Positions 7,285 to 14,137 are shown, counted from the stretch's first letter. The stretch is DNA of 18,961 nt from Flavobacterium sp. (GCA_030153045.1 JASLID010000013.1:1-18961); one strand, 5' to 3'. A program made the numbers and translations. Notes: a model not told the origin generated them from the sequence alone.

Positions 7285-9185
7285 GTGATTCTGGTATAAA
7301 AACTACGAGGAATAATTGAAAGCCCAGTTTCGGTACGCTGATTAGCCAGTAGATTTTGCCCTACAAATGAAACCGTGAAATACTTTGACTGGTATGCCAA
7401 ACGGGCATCTAACGAGGTGTAGTCCTCCGTTTTAGGAATTGCTCCTGCAGCCGGCAACGCACCAACATATCGCCCTGAAAAATCCAGCTGAAGTTTACAT
7501 GGCAAATCCAAAATAGATTGTAGAACAATCATGTTTTTGGGGTCTACAGATTCCAAGATAGGACTTATTGACTGAACATTGGAATGTTTGGCAAAAATTT
7601 GATTCTCAAAATAGGTATAGCCTCCTCGCAGACGCCAGAAACTGGTTGCCTGAAAATTAAAGGATAACTCCACTCCCTTTGATTTTGCCCATTGTGAATT
7701 TGCAATTATTATTTTTGGGGATGGTGAATATATCAAATCTATACTACGTAGGCTGTCATATTCATTGTAAAAAGTAGCCAGTGAAATAGATAACTCATCC
7801 ACAGGTCTGACACGGTAACCCAGTTCGTAAGCATCCATTTTTTCTGAATCGAATGGTTTGTCTACTATAATATCTGAATCGAAACGGCTTGGGGTGCGTA
7901 CTGCGCGTGAAACAGCTGTCCAGATTGTATGACGATTATTTGGTGTCCATGCAACCTTGGCGCTGGGTGAAATTTCAAAACCCGTAAAGTCATTGTGCAG
8001 AAATTTGCTACCGACAGTAAATGTTAAACGATTAGGAATAAATGCAATTTCATCTTGTATAAATAACTGATAGAGTGGCATCTCTCGATTGAGCGGATTA
8101 AAAGTCTGCGCCGTCTTATCTTTTTGTAACCGGTAACCTCCACCCCATACTATATCGTGGCTTTTACCGAGTGGAAAACGATGGTGAAAATCCAGATCGT
8201 AGGTATCAATTTCATATAAAAACTTATTTGTAGTATTAGGAATTTCCCTAAAAGCGTGATCATAATAAAGTTGCACTTTTAAATCTGACTTATCCGAAAA
8301 ATTGTGAGTAGCTCTTGCCAGAATGTTTCGGCCATTAGTAACCGAAAATTTTGTTTCGCTATTTGCATCACCATCATAAAAATCACCTTGTAAAGTTATA
8401 CTTGTTTTATCTGTTGGATAGGCATCCATGCGAAATCCTCTTTGATTTGAATTCCATGCATTGCTGATTGTATCATCTACCTTGCCTGATAAAATCGCAC
8501 TTTCCTGTTTGAAGGCTTGTCCATATACTCTGAAGAAAATATTTGAATCTATACGGCCACCATATCTTACTTCACCAAATTCTTCTAAAAATGTTCCTAA
8601 CGCTCCTGAAACATAGAATCCCTGAGTCTCTTTAGCGCTTTTTGAAACCACATTAATCACTCCGTTTACTGCATTTGCACCCCAAAGTGTTCCGCCTGGT
8701 CCGCTCACTACTTCAATTCGATCAACATCTTCGAGCATTACATTTTGTGTGTCCCAGTGCACGCCACCAAAAAGTGGAGTGTAAACCGATCGGCCATCAA
8801 TTAGTACGAGCAGTTTATTAGCCACAATACCGCCTGCCGAGGGCACCCCGCTAAATCCACGGGCTGTTATGGCCCAGTCATGTGAGTTGGCCTGTGATAT
8901 CTGTAGGTTTGATGCCAATCGTAAAGCTTCGGGAAGTCTGGTAGCGCTAGATCGCTTAATATCGTTATGTTTAAGCACCTGAATTGCGGATGCCACTTCA
9001 GTCAGTTTCTCAGGGCGCATGGATACTGAAGTCACTTCCGTATTCATCAGTTCTTCCAAACTCATTTTTTTTAATTCCGCTGGAGACAATACACTATCTT
9101 GAGCAATATCTTGGGTTTGGCTAAAAAGCGAACCTGATGTGAGCATCAAACAAAGGCACAATTTTGATTTTACAATTGGGCTCAT
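7272..9185 (-). CDS. TonB-dependent outer-membrane receptor
   Basis: 637 residues. The signal peptide ends near SGSLFSQ (~23). A short leader with LSPAELKKMSLEELMNTEVTS precedes a TonB plug domain (~60-185) with DIKRSSATRLPEALR, LLVLIDGRSVYTPLFGG and the conserved RIEVVSGPGGTLWGANAVNG. The remainder is a 22-strand-type beta-barrel ending in an aromatic residue (ITCQF), as usual for outer-membrane proteins. There is no CarboxypepD-like N-terminal extension and no SusD partner, so it is not a SusC-type glycan importer. Receptors with the SLEELMNTEVTSVS leader often lie next to YfiR-like and signalling genes, as here. The substrate cannot be read from sequence. It may act as a transporter, a signal input, or both. 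No Shine-Dalgarno precedes the ATG. Confidence 0.92.
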   Translation of the reverse strand: MSPIVKSKLCLCLMLTSGSLFSQTQDIAQDSVLSPAELKKMSLEELMNTEVTSVSMRPEKLTEVASAIQVLKHNDIKRSSATRLPEALRLASNLQISQANSHDWAITARGFSGVPSAGGIVANKLLVLIDGRSVYTPLFGGVHWDTQNVMLEDVDRIEVVSGPGGTLWGANAVNGVINVVSKSAKETQGFYVSGALGTFLEEFGEVRYGGRIDSNIFFRVYGQAFKQESAILSGKVDDTISNAWNSNQRGFRMDAYPTDKTSITLQGDFYDGDANSETKFSVTNGRNILARATHNFSDKSDLKVQLYYDHAFREIPNTTNKFLYEIDTYDLDFHHRFPLGKSHDIVWGGGYRLQKDKTAQTFNPLNREMPLYQLFIQDEIAFIPNRLTFTVGSKFLHNDFTGFEISPSAKVAWTPNNRHTIWTAVSRAVRTPSRFDSDIIVDKPFDSEKMDAYELGYRVRPVDELSISLATFYNEYDSLRSIDLIYSPSPKIIIANSQWAKSKGVELSFNFQATSFWRLRGGYTYFENQIFAKHSNVQSISPILESVDPKNMIVLQSILDLPCKLQLDFSGRYVGALPAAGAIPKTEDYTSLDARLAYQSKYFTVSFVGQNLLANQRTETGLSIIPRSFYTRITCQF

Positions 9186-9376
9186 AACAAGTGTATTTTA
9201 GTTTGCTTATGTTTTAAATCTGAATTCGTGGAAATTTGCGTAATTGCCTTGACAGTCCGCTATCGCCTGAATATGACTGCTCTCTTTTAAATTTGTGGAT
9301 GAAGCAACAGCTTGGTATTAGTAATGGACAGCCATATAATACTTTATAATAACAATACTATCTATGATGATAAATT

Positions 9377-9384
9377 CAAAGATA
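9377..9384 (-). promoter_or_regulatory. Candidate Bacteroidota -7 box for the receptor-YfiR-kinase operon
   Basis: TATCTTTG on the minus strand matches TAnnTTTG exactly. TTG triplets lie upstream, but the best one is about 15 bases away, shorter than the usual -33 spacing. Transcription from here would give a leader of roughly 180 bases before the receptor ATG at 9185. Sequence match only. Confidence 0.35.
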
Positions 9385-9412
9385 AAACAGAACAACCAAT
9401 GGTATAATTGTA

Positions 9413-9838
9413 CTAATGGTGATCCAATTCCTCGCTTAGTATTGATTTCTCTATGATTTCTATCAATTTTTCCTTGGTAACCGGTTTAATGATATAATCT
9501 GAAACTGCGCTAAATTGATTTGATTTGGCTATATCATCGGGAGAAATGGAAGAACTGCAAATATATATCATGATTGTTCTGTCCATTCTTGGGCTTATTT
9601 CTACAAATTCTTCCAGAAATTGCCATCCATCCATGATAGGCATTGAAAGATCCAGAAGTATAATTTCAGGCAATGCCTCCGGATTTTTTACATTCTTTTT
9701 TAGATAATTCAAAGCATCCAGTCCATTTCCAAAAACTTTAACCACCTCAACAAGTTGCGATTTTTCAATTGCTTTTTTGGTCAAAAAGACGAAAATTTCA
9801 TCATCGTCAATTAATGTCATCTTTTTCAAAAGTTTCAT
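9413..9838 (-). CDS. Receiver-only (CheY-like) response regulator
   Basis: 141 residues from the ATG at 9836-9838, chosen because it is preceded by AAAAAAGGA with four bases to the start and because the receiver fold begins at once (MKLLKKMTLIDDDE). An in-frame ATG 60 bases upstream would add a hydrophobic, unconserved tail and is less likely. The acidic pair is D12/D13, the phosphoacceptor D63 sits in LLDLSMPIMDGW, the Ser/Thr switch is in CSSS (95-97), Y115 is the aromatic switch and K118 sits in IIKPV. No DNA-binding or enzymatic output domain follows, so it must act by protein contact or phosphorelay. It lies 227 bases upstream of the receptor operon on the same strand and is a plausible partner for the kinase at 5233-6723. 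A link to the LuxR locus is the alternative. Confidence 0.9.
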   Translation of the reverse strand: MKLLKKMTLIDDDEIFVFLTKKAIEKSQLVEVVKVFGNGLDALNYLKKNVKNPEALPEIILLDLSMPIMDGWQFLEEFVEISPRMDRTIMIYICSSSISPDDIAKSNQFSAVSDYIIKPVTKEKLIEIIEKSILSEELDHH

Positions 9839-9842
9839 AACG

Positions 9843-9851
9843 TCCTTTTTT
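9843..9851 (-). promoter_or_regulatory. Shine-Dalgarno-like site that fixes the receiver gene start
   Basis: AAAAAAGGA on the minus strand ends four bases before the ATG at 9836-9838. It is one of very few purine-rich sites of this kind in the window, where most starts lack one. It favours this ATG over the upstream ATG at 9898. Confidence 0.6.
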
Positions 9852-9883
9852 AAATTATTATTGATGATGATTGTACTTATTAG

Positions 9884-9891
9884 TAAAGTTA
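9884..9891 (-). promoter_or_regulatory. Possible -7 box for the receiver gene
   Basis: TAACTTTA on the minus strand is one base off TAnnTTTG and would place a transcript start about 40 bases before the chosen ATG. It lies inside the reading-frame extension to the upstream ATG, which would then not be transcribed in full. Weak evidence. Confidence 0.25.
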
Positions 9892-9967
9892 TCAACACTT
9901 TAAATAATCGCCTTACGGTTTTTCTGTAATTTTTGTTAAACTTAGGATTTTATAAATCGTGACGAAG

Positions 9968-9992
9968 CTATAGAAATGGAAAATTTCTATAG
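9968..9992. repeat. Perfect 10-bp inverted repeat
   Basis: CTATAGAAAT and ATTTCTATAG are separated by the five bases GGAAA. It lies about 130 bases upstream of the receiver gene and 190 bases after the LuxR-type regulator. No T-run follows in either direction, so an operator is as likely as a terminator or RNA hairpin. Confidence 0.6.
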
Positions 9993-10104
9993 TAGAGTTT
10001 TAGTGGTCTCAAAAAGAGTTTAGAAATATACCTTTTTAGCACATCTGCCTTTCAGGTTCTAAAAAATTTAAATGCGAATTTCTGAAATTTACTTGTGTCT
10101 TGCT

Positions 10105-10144
10105 GACTTTCAGTCTACCAAACCAAATCTATGGACTTCAAGTC
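10105..10144. promoter_or_regulatory. Two small palindromes flanking a TAGATTTG -7-like box
   Basis: GACT-TTC-AGTC (10105-10115) and GACTT-C-AAGTC (10134-10144) are similar 11-bp palindromes 29 bases apart. Between them on the minus strand is TAGATTTG (10124-10131), an exact TAnnTTTG match. The arrangement could be a regulated promoter for the downstream receiver gene, giving a leader near 280 bases. No matching -33 element was found. Confidence 0.3.
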
Positions 10145-10180
10145 TGTAGAGCTTTAGTTTGATAAAAATCAGTCGTTTTA

Positions 10181-10840
10181 TTAAATAAGCCCCTGTTTTT
10201 TAGCTTCCTTAATAATGTCTTCATCTGTTCCTTTTTCAATACTGAGATAATCTTTTATCTGCACTTTTCTTTTTTCGATTGAACTAATAGAAAGATTTAA
10301 ATGATTGGGTAGGCTTTTGGTCTTGATCCCTTGAGAGAGGAGCGTAATGATTTGTCTGTTGAAATTATCCAAATAGCCTTTTTTAGACAGTAATTCTTTC
10401 ATATGATGCTTCACTGTTACACTATGATATATTTCACCTTTCATTATAATATCGAAAGCTGAAATCAACTCATCTGCACTAAAATCACTTTTCACTAACA
10501 ATCCAGCAGGCTCAATATTTCTTAAGATATTATACAAAATAAGGGCTTCGGTATGAGATGTAAGCATTACTATTTTTGCATCCGGCATATGGGTTTTAAC
10601 CAACAAGGCCAGATCTTCTCCTGAATTGATATGCATCTTTTCGTACGGAGGCAAACTGTAATCTAAAAAAACCAAATCGAAAGTTGCTTTTTTTGTACTC
10701 GTGATTATTTCATAGGCGCTTTCACAACTAAAGGCAGATGTGGTTTCAATTTCAAATCCTAAAGTGTTAAAAGACAAAATAATCTTATACCCTTCAATCA
10801 TTGAAGGGTGATCATCTATCATAAGTATTTTTAATTTCAT
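10181..10840 (-). CDS. NarL/FixJ-type response regulator (receiver + LuxR HTH)
   Basis: 219 residues. The receiver spans ~1-125 with acidic pair D9/D10, phosphoacceptor D60 in VFLDYSLPPYE, T94 in MLTSHTE and K117 in LLVKSD, so all switch residues are present. The loop after D60 is extended (PPYEKMHINSGED). The LuxR-like helix-turn-helix occupies ~158-200, with recognition region LNLSISSIEKRKVQIKDYL, and ends in a short acidic/basic tail (DEDIIKEAKKQGLI). The gene starts 26 bases after the end of the TPR histidine kinase gene on the same strand, so the two form a cognate two-component pair. It is a DNA-binding transcription factor; targets are unknown. A decayed copy of its 3' third lies at 4836-5142. 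Confidence 0.93.
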   Translation of the reverse strand: MKLKILMIDDHPSMIEGYKIILSFNTLGFEIETTSAFSCESAYEIITSTKKATFDLVFLDYSLPPYEKMHINSGEDLALLVKTHMPDAKIVMLTSHTEALILYNILRNIEPAGLLVKSDFSADELISAFDIIMKGEIYHSVTVKHHMKELLSKKGYLDNFNRQIITLLSQGIKTKSLPNHLNLSISSIEKRKVQIKDYLSIEKGTDEDIIKEAKKQGLI

Positions 10841-10866
10841 TTTATATTTTAAACTGTTGTGAAAAT

Positions 10867-12897
10867 CTATTTTGGAATTAATAAACTTATTTGAGTTCCC
10901 TTTCCTTTTTGGGAAATTATATCTATTTCTCCTTGAATCGTTTTTATTCTGGACTGCATATTTTTCAATCCAATTCCTGCTTTGGCTTTTTTAACATCAA
11001 AACCAATACCGTCATCTATAATTTCAATGTGAATGGAATTATCTAATACGTCCATTGATGCACTTACATTTTTAGCTTGGGCATACTTATGGATATTTTG
11101 TAATGCCTCCTGAAATATTCTGTAAAGATGCATTTTAGTGGTGCTTTCAATTGCTTCCCAATTTATTTTATCGTCGGTTTCTAAATGATAATTTGTTTCT
11201 GAGATGCTTTTTTGTGCGTCAAAAAGCGCTTCAATTATCGTGATGAAACTATCTTTTCCTGAAAAAATATCTTTACTAAGATCGTGCGATATAGCCCTAA
11301 TTTCCTTTTCTATATCTTGTAATCCGGCAATGTGAGACAGACATTTTTTTATGGTTTCTTCATCTGTTTTTTTACTTAAAATGAATAAATTGAGTCGTGT
11401 ACTAGTTAATTTACTCATAATTCCGTCGTGCAACTCTTGCGAAATGCGTTTCTTTTCGTTCTGTCTTCCTTCGTCAATTTTACTTTGCTGGTCCAGCATT
11501 AATCTATAAATTTCTTCGTTGGCTTGTTGTTGTTCTTTCTCAGACTGCAATTGCTTGTTTTTTGCATGCTGTGATTTCGTAATATATAACAATGCCATAC
11601 TTAAAATAAAAAATGCACTGAACCCAAGAATTATCCATCTTTGAGATGATATTTTATTTTTTTCAGCTTCTATATCATTTTTTTGATTTAGAATTTCGTC
11701 TGTTTCAAATTCTATTCTGGCAAATTTATTTCTTGTGGCTCTTTCGTTGTTTTGAAGACTATCCGTTAATTTAATAAACCGATCAATATAAATGGTACTG
11801 TTCTCAGGATCAACTTTCGATAATAATTCTAATAATTTGAGTTCATCCTCGTATATTTTATTCTTATGAGCTGTTTTTAGAGTGCTTTTACTATTTAAAA
11901 AAGCTTTTGCCGTATCTTTTTGAGCAAGATAATATTCTGCCAAATTTATTTTACTAGAAATAACACCAGGCGTGTTATCTAAGTCCGTTCTAATCTTTAG
12001 GGCTTCTGTGAGCAATAATCCCGCTGATTGATCGCCTAATTTTAATTTTGAATATGCCACATTATTAATTAAATTGGCATACATCAATGGCTCATAGGAC
12101 TTGAAATCTCCAAAACCTAATGCATTCTCAAAATAGAATACCGATTTGTTATAATCTTCTTTTTTTTGATAAACTCTCCCAATAAAATTAAACGGCTGCG
12201 CTTTTAACAATAAATATTGTGAATCATTCTTAAGCTCATCGGTAATTTCATATGCTTTTTGATAATACTCAAGCGCTTTATCTTGATTGTTAAGTCCTTC
12301 TAAAGAATTACCTAAAATTAAATAGCAATCATAGATTAGCCTTACATCGTTTCTTTGTTTTGCAATTTTTAAGATGTTAATTATAGCTGTTTCACATCCT
12401 GAAAAGTCTTTCTCGTAAAATAAAATATTAGCCTTCCAAAATTTTACTCTAACAATGTCCTCAGTATTTTTTAGCTTAAAATATGCTTTTTCAGCTTTGC
12501 TATAATAATAATAGGCACTGTCAGTTTTAAATTTATAATAATAATAATCCCCTATGTAACTTAGACTTTTGGCAATACTACTTTTATCGTTGGCCTCTTG
12601 AGACATTTTGTGCACTCTTCTAGAAACTTCAAGGTATCTATCATATTCTTCAAGATTATAATATCTACCCGCCAATTTAAAAAAGTAACTCCTTACTAAC
12701 GAATCGTTACTTTTGTTGTACAAAATTTTATCAGCTTTTAATGCATAAAGAAGCCTATCTGCCTTTTTTGCTTTAAAATTATTAGCTTTAGATAATAAAG
12801 AGTCAATATTTTCAATACTTGATTCAATTGAAAAATCTTTTGGCTTTTCTTGATTACAGCTAATAAAAACTAAAATAATTAAGGCTATTCTTTTCAA
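10867..12897 (-). CDS. TPR-containing HisKA_3 sensor histidine kinase with probable lipid anchor
   Basis: 676 residues starting at TTG (12895-12897). An in-frame TAA lies two codons upstream and the signal peptide begins at once, so TTG is the only sensible start. The N-terminus MKRIALIILVFISC reads as a lipoprotein signal with Cys14, although Phe at -3 is not canonical. Residues ~30-380 are Tyr-rich helical TPR repeats. A coiled stretch leads to one transmembrane helix (~421-440), then a second coil. The kinase core is HisKA_3 type: RISQELHDGI with phospho-His 490, FQEALQNIHKYA (595-606), DDGIGFD (628-634) and GIGLKNM (641-647). The TPR sensor should therefore lie outside the cytoplasmic membrane and the kinase inside. 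Its partner is the LuxR-type regulator 26 bases downstream. The ligand is unknown. Confidence 0.92.
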   Translation of the reverse strand: MKRIALIILVFISCNQEKPKDFSIESSIENIDSLLSKANNFKAKKADRLLYALKADKILYNKSNDSLVRSYFFKLAGRYYNLEEYDRYLEVSRRVHKMSQEANDKSSIAKSLSYIGDYYYYKFKTDSAYYYYSKAEKAYFKLKNTEDIVRVKFWKANILFYEKDFSGCETAIINILKIAKQRNDVRLIYDCYLILGNSLEGLNNQDKALEYYQKAYEITDELKNDSQYLLLKAQPFNFIGRVYQKKEDYNKSVFYFENALGFGDFKSYEPLMYANLINNVAYSKLKLGDQSAGLLLTEALKIRTDLDNTPGVISSKINLAEYYLAQKDTAKAFLNSKSTLKTAHKNKIYEDELKLLELLSKVDPENSTIYIDRFIKLTDSLQNNERATRNKFARIEFETDEILNQKNDIEAEKNKISSQRWIILGFSAFFILSMALLYITKSQHAKNKQLQSEKEQQQANEEIYRLMLDQQSKIDEGRQNEKKRISQELHDGIMSKLTSTRLNLFILSKKTDEETIKKCLSHIAGLQDIEKEIRAISHDLSKDIFSGKDSFITIIEALFDAQKSISETNYHLETDDKINWEAIESTTKMHLYRIFQEALQNIHKYAQAKNVSASMDVLDNSIHIEIIDDGIGFDVKKAKAGIGLKNMQSRIKTIQGEIDIISQKGKGTQISLLIPK

Positions 12898-12925
12898 ACG
12901 TTAGAATTTGGTTATTGATTAACCC

Positions 12926-12933
12926 CAAAGCTA
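12926..12933 (-). promoter_or_regulatory. Candidate -7 box for the TPR kinase-regulator operon
   Basis: TAGCTTTG on the minus strand matches TAnnTTTG exactly and would start transcription about 22 bases before the TTG start codon. A good TTG at -33 is not seen; an element of the TAGGATTTTT direct repeat occupies that area. Confidence 0.45.
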
Positions 12934-12943
12934 CAATTATTCG

Positions 12944-12984
12944 TAGGATTTTTAATTCTAAATTAAAAAAATTATAGGATTTTT
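12944..12984. repeat. TAGGATTTTT direct repeat upstream of the kinase promoter
   Basis: TAGGATTTTT occurs at 12944-12953 and 12975-12984, 31 bases apart (about three helical turns). The copies sit just upstream of the candidate -7 box. They could be regulator sites, possibly for autoregulation; that is inference from position only. Confidence 0.4.
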
Positions 12985-12988
12985 CCTA
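12968..12988 (-). terminator. Weak intrinsic terminator or attenuator after the small lipoprotein gene
   Basis: On the minus strand TAGGA and TCCTA pair around a four-base AAAA loop, followed after two bases by a run of seven T residues. It begins 5 bases after the stop of the 58-residue lipoprotein gene and before the kinase promoter. The stem is only 5 bp, so termination may be partial. Confidence 0.4.
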
Positions 12989-12993
12989 AATTG

Positions 12994-13170
12994 CTATGGT
13001 TTGGTTGGCGGTTTAATAGGATCTATAGCATCCGGTTCTTGAGGTGTTGAGCAATCAGATGAAGTAGAGACATCTTCTGTATTGGTTAATACTCCATATT
13101 CGTCTACTGAACATGATGTTGGCGAAAGAAAAAAGATAAAAATACTGAATGAGCAGATGATTGTTTTCAT
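12994..13170 (-). CDS. Small lipoprotein, 58 residues, unknown function
   Basis: A short gene from ATG at 13168-13170 to TAG at 12994-12996. The product opens MKTIICSFSIFIFFLSPTSC, a typical lipoprotein signal ending at Cys20 (the residues before the Cys are not fully canonical). The ~38-residue mature part is acidic and Ser/Thr-rich (VDEYGVLTNTEDVS), has one further Cys (C40), and ends in a Pro-rich tail DPIKPPTKP. AGAAG lies shortly before the ATG and may act as a ribosome-binding site. It is on the same strand as the TPR kinase gene, 96 bases upstream, with a weak terminator and a kinase promoter between. No family is recognised. The signal sequence and tight context support a real gene; it may be an envelope accessory to the TPR sensor, which is inference. 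Confidence 0.7.
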   Translation of the reverse strand: MKTIICSFSIFIFFLSPTSCSVDEYGVLTNTEDVSTSSDCSTPQEPDAIDPIKPPTKP

Positions 13171-13231
13171 AACTTCTAGTTTTTTTGATTATTAAAAAAA
13201 TACTTTAAAGATTTTGTTATGCTTCTGTTTT

Positions 13232-13250
13232 ATAATTTTTATAAAATTAT
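13232..13250. repeat. AT-only inverted repeat between divergent genes
   Basis: ATAATTTT and AAAATTAT are perfect 8-bp arms around a 3-base spacer, in the 198-base divergent gap between the lipoprotein gene (minus) and the phosphatase gene (plus). It could be an operator, but composition alone could generate it. Confidence 0.3.
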
Positions 13251-13292
13251 AACGCTTATTTTGAAAAAATTTATGGTTTTTCCTTACATTTT

Positions 13293-13340
13293 GTTAAAAC
13301 TTTCTTTTTAAAAATCAGTTAAAACTCGTTAAAAATCAGT
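13293..13340. repeat. GTTAAAA / TTAAAAATCAGT direct repeats upstream of the phosphatase gene
   Basis: TTAAAAATCAGT occurs at 13308-13319 and 13329-13340, 21 bases apart (two helical turns). GTTAAAAC occurs at 13293-13300 and 13318-13325. The array ends at TAACTTAG (13340-13347), one base off the TAnnTTTG consensus, about 20 bases before the plus-strand ATG at 13369. Together these may form the promoter and control site of that gene. Confidence 0.45.
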
Positions 13341-13368
13341 AACTTAGAATCACACTTATATTCAAAAC

Positions 13369-14094
13369 ATGAGAACATTAGTAATAGGAGATATTCATGG
13401 AGGCTTACTCGCATTGAAACAAGTTTTATCTCGAGCCAATATTAATCAAGAAGATTTTTTGATTTTCCTTGGCGATTACGTCGATGGCTGGAGTCAATCA
13501 CCTCAAGTATTAGATTACTTTATCCAGTTAGAAAAAACCCATAATTGTTTATTTTTAAGAGGCAACCATGATGAATTATTATTACACTGGCTTCAAAACA
13601 ATCACGACAATCCCATGTGGTATAACCATGGGGGCGAATCTACCGTTAAAGCGTACGATTTGGTTTCTGAAGAAACAAAGCAAGAACACATCGAATTTCT
13701 GCTTACTTTAAAAAACTATCATCTTGATGAGCAAAACAGATTGTTTATTCATGCCGGTTTTACCAATTTAAACGGTGTTACCAAAGAACATTTACCTAGA
13801 ATGTTATATTGGGACAGAACTTTATGGGAAATGGTTTTAAGTCTAGATGAAAACTTAGATAAAAACTCTTTTTATTATCCTAAAAGACTACAGTTGTATC
13901 ATGAAATTTATTTAGGACATACTCCTGTAACACAAATCAACCAAACTATTCCTGTAAACAAAGTCAATGTGTGGAATATTGATACTGGAGCTGCATTTAA
14001 AGGCCGTTTGACTATCCTTGACATTCATTCGAAAGAATATTGGCAAAGTGACCCCGTATACTTATTGTATCCCAACGAAAAAGGCAGAAATTAG
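13369..14094 (+). CDS. PPP-type metallophosphoesterase (serine/threonine phosphatase-like)
   Basis: 241 residues in the cytoplasm, with no signal peptide. All dimetal-site motifs of the calcineurin-like superfamily are visible: GDIHG (7-11), GDYVDGW (35-41), GNHDE (65-69), HAG (128-130) and LGHTPV with H184; NIDTGAAF follows at 203-210. The GDxxDG spacing and length match bacterial PPP-type protein phosphatases and ApaH-like enzymes rather than nucleotidases. Activity as a protein phosphatase or on dinucleoside polyphosphates cannot be told apart from sequence. It leads a plus-strand group with the two genes that follow and is divergent from the lipoprotein gene. The ATG starts the conserved fold directly, so the start is secure. 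Enzyme class is sure, substrate is not. Confidence 0.92.
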   Translation: MRTLVIGDIHGGLLALKQVLSRANINQEDFLIFLGDYVDGWSQSPQVLDYFIQLEKTHNCLFLRGNHDELLLHWLQNNHDNPMWYNHGGESTVKAYDLVSEETKQEHIEFLLTLKNYHLDEQNRLFIHAGFTNLNGVTKEHLPRMLYWDRTLWEMVLSLDENLDKNSFYYPKRLQLYHEIYLGHTPVTQINQTIPVNKVNVWNIDTGAAFKGRLTILDIHSKEYWQSDPVYLLYPNEKGRN

Positions 14095-14105
14095 AAGTAT
14101 CTTGC

Positions 14106-14113
14106 TATATTTG
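14106..14113 (+). promoter_or_regulatory. Candidate -7 box for the small outer-membrane protein gene
   Basis: TATATTTG matches TAnnTTTG exactly, 12 bases after the phosphatase stop and about 25 before the ATG at 14138. It suggests the 14138-15246 pair has its own promoter. No clear -33 TTG at the right spacing was seen. Confidence 0.45.
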
Positions 14114-14137
14114 CCTAGATTTTAAAAAATTTATACC

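Larger units (their letters stand above)
9839..10180. other. Intergenic region between the LuxR-type regulator and the receiver gene
   Basis: No gene is credible in these 342 bases. They contain the receiver gene's ribosome-binding site and possible -7 box, a perfect 10-bp inverted repeat (9968-9992), two small palindromes around 10105-10144, and a TAGATTTG box between those palindromes. No GC-rich hairpin followed by a T-run marks the end of the upstream regulator gene. Confidence 0.6.

Noticed and set aside
9230..9290. Possible cobalamin riboswitch upstream of the TonB receptor
   Set aside because: The GGCGATAGCG region has a short CAGTC/GACTG pairing, but I could not find the conserved B12-box or the expected set of helices.
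9839..9898. Upstream in-frame ATG that would extend the receiver protein by 20 residues
   Set aside because: The extension is a hydrophobic, non-conserved stretch, while the internal ATG follows AAAAAAGGA and starts the receiver fold directly.
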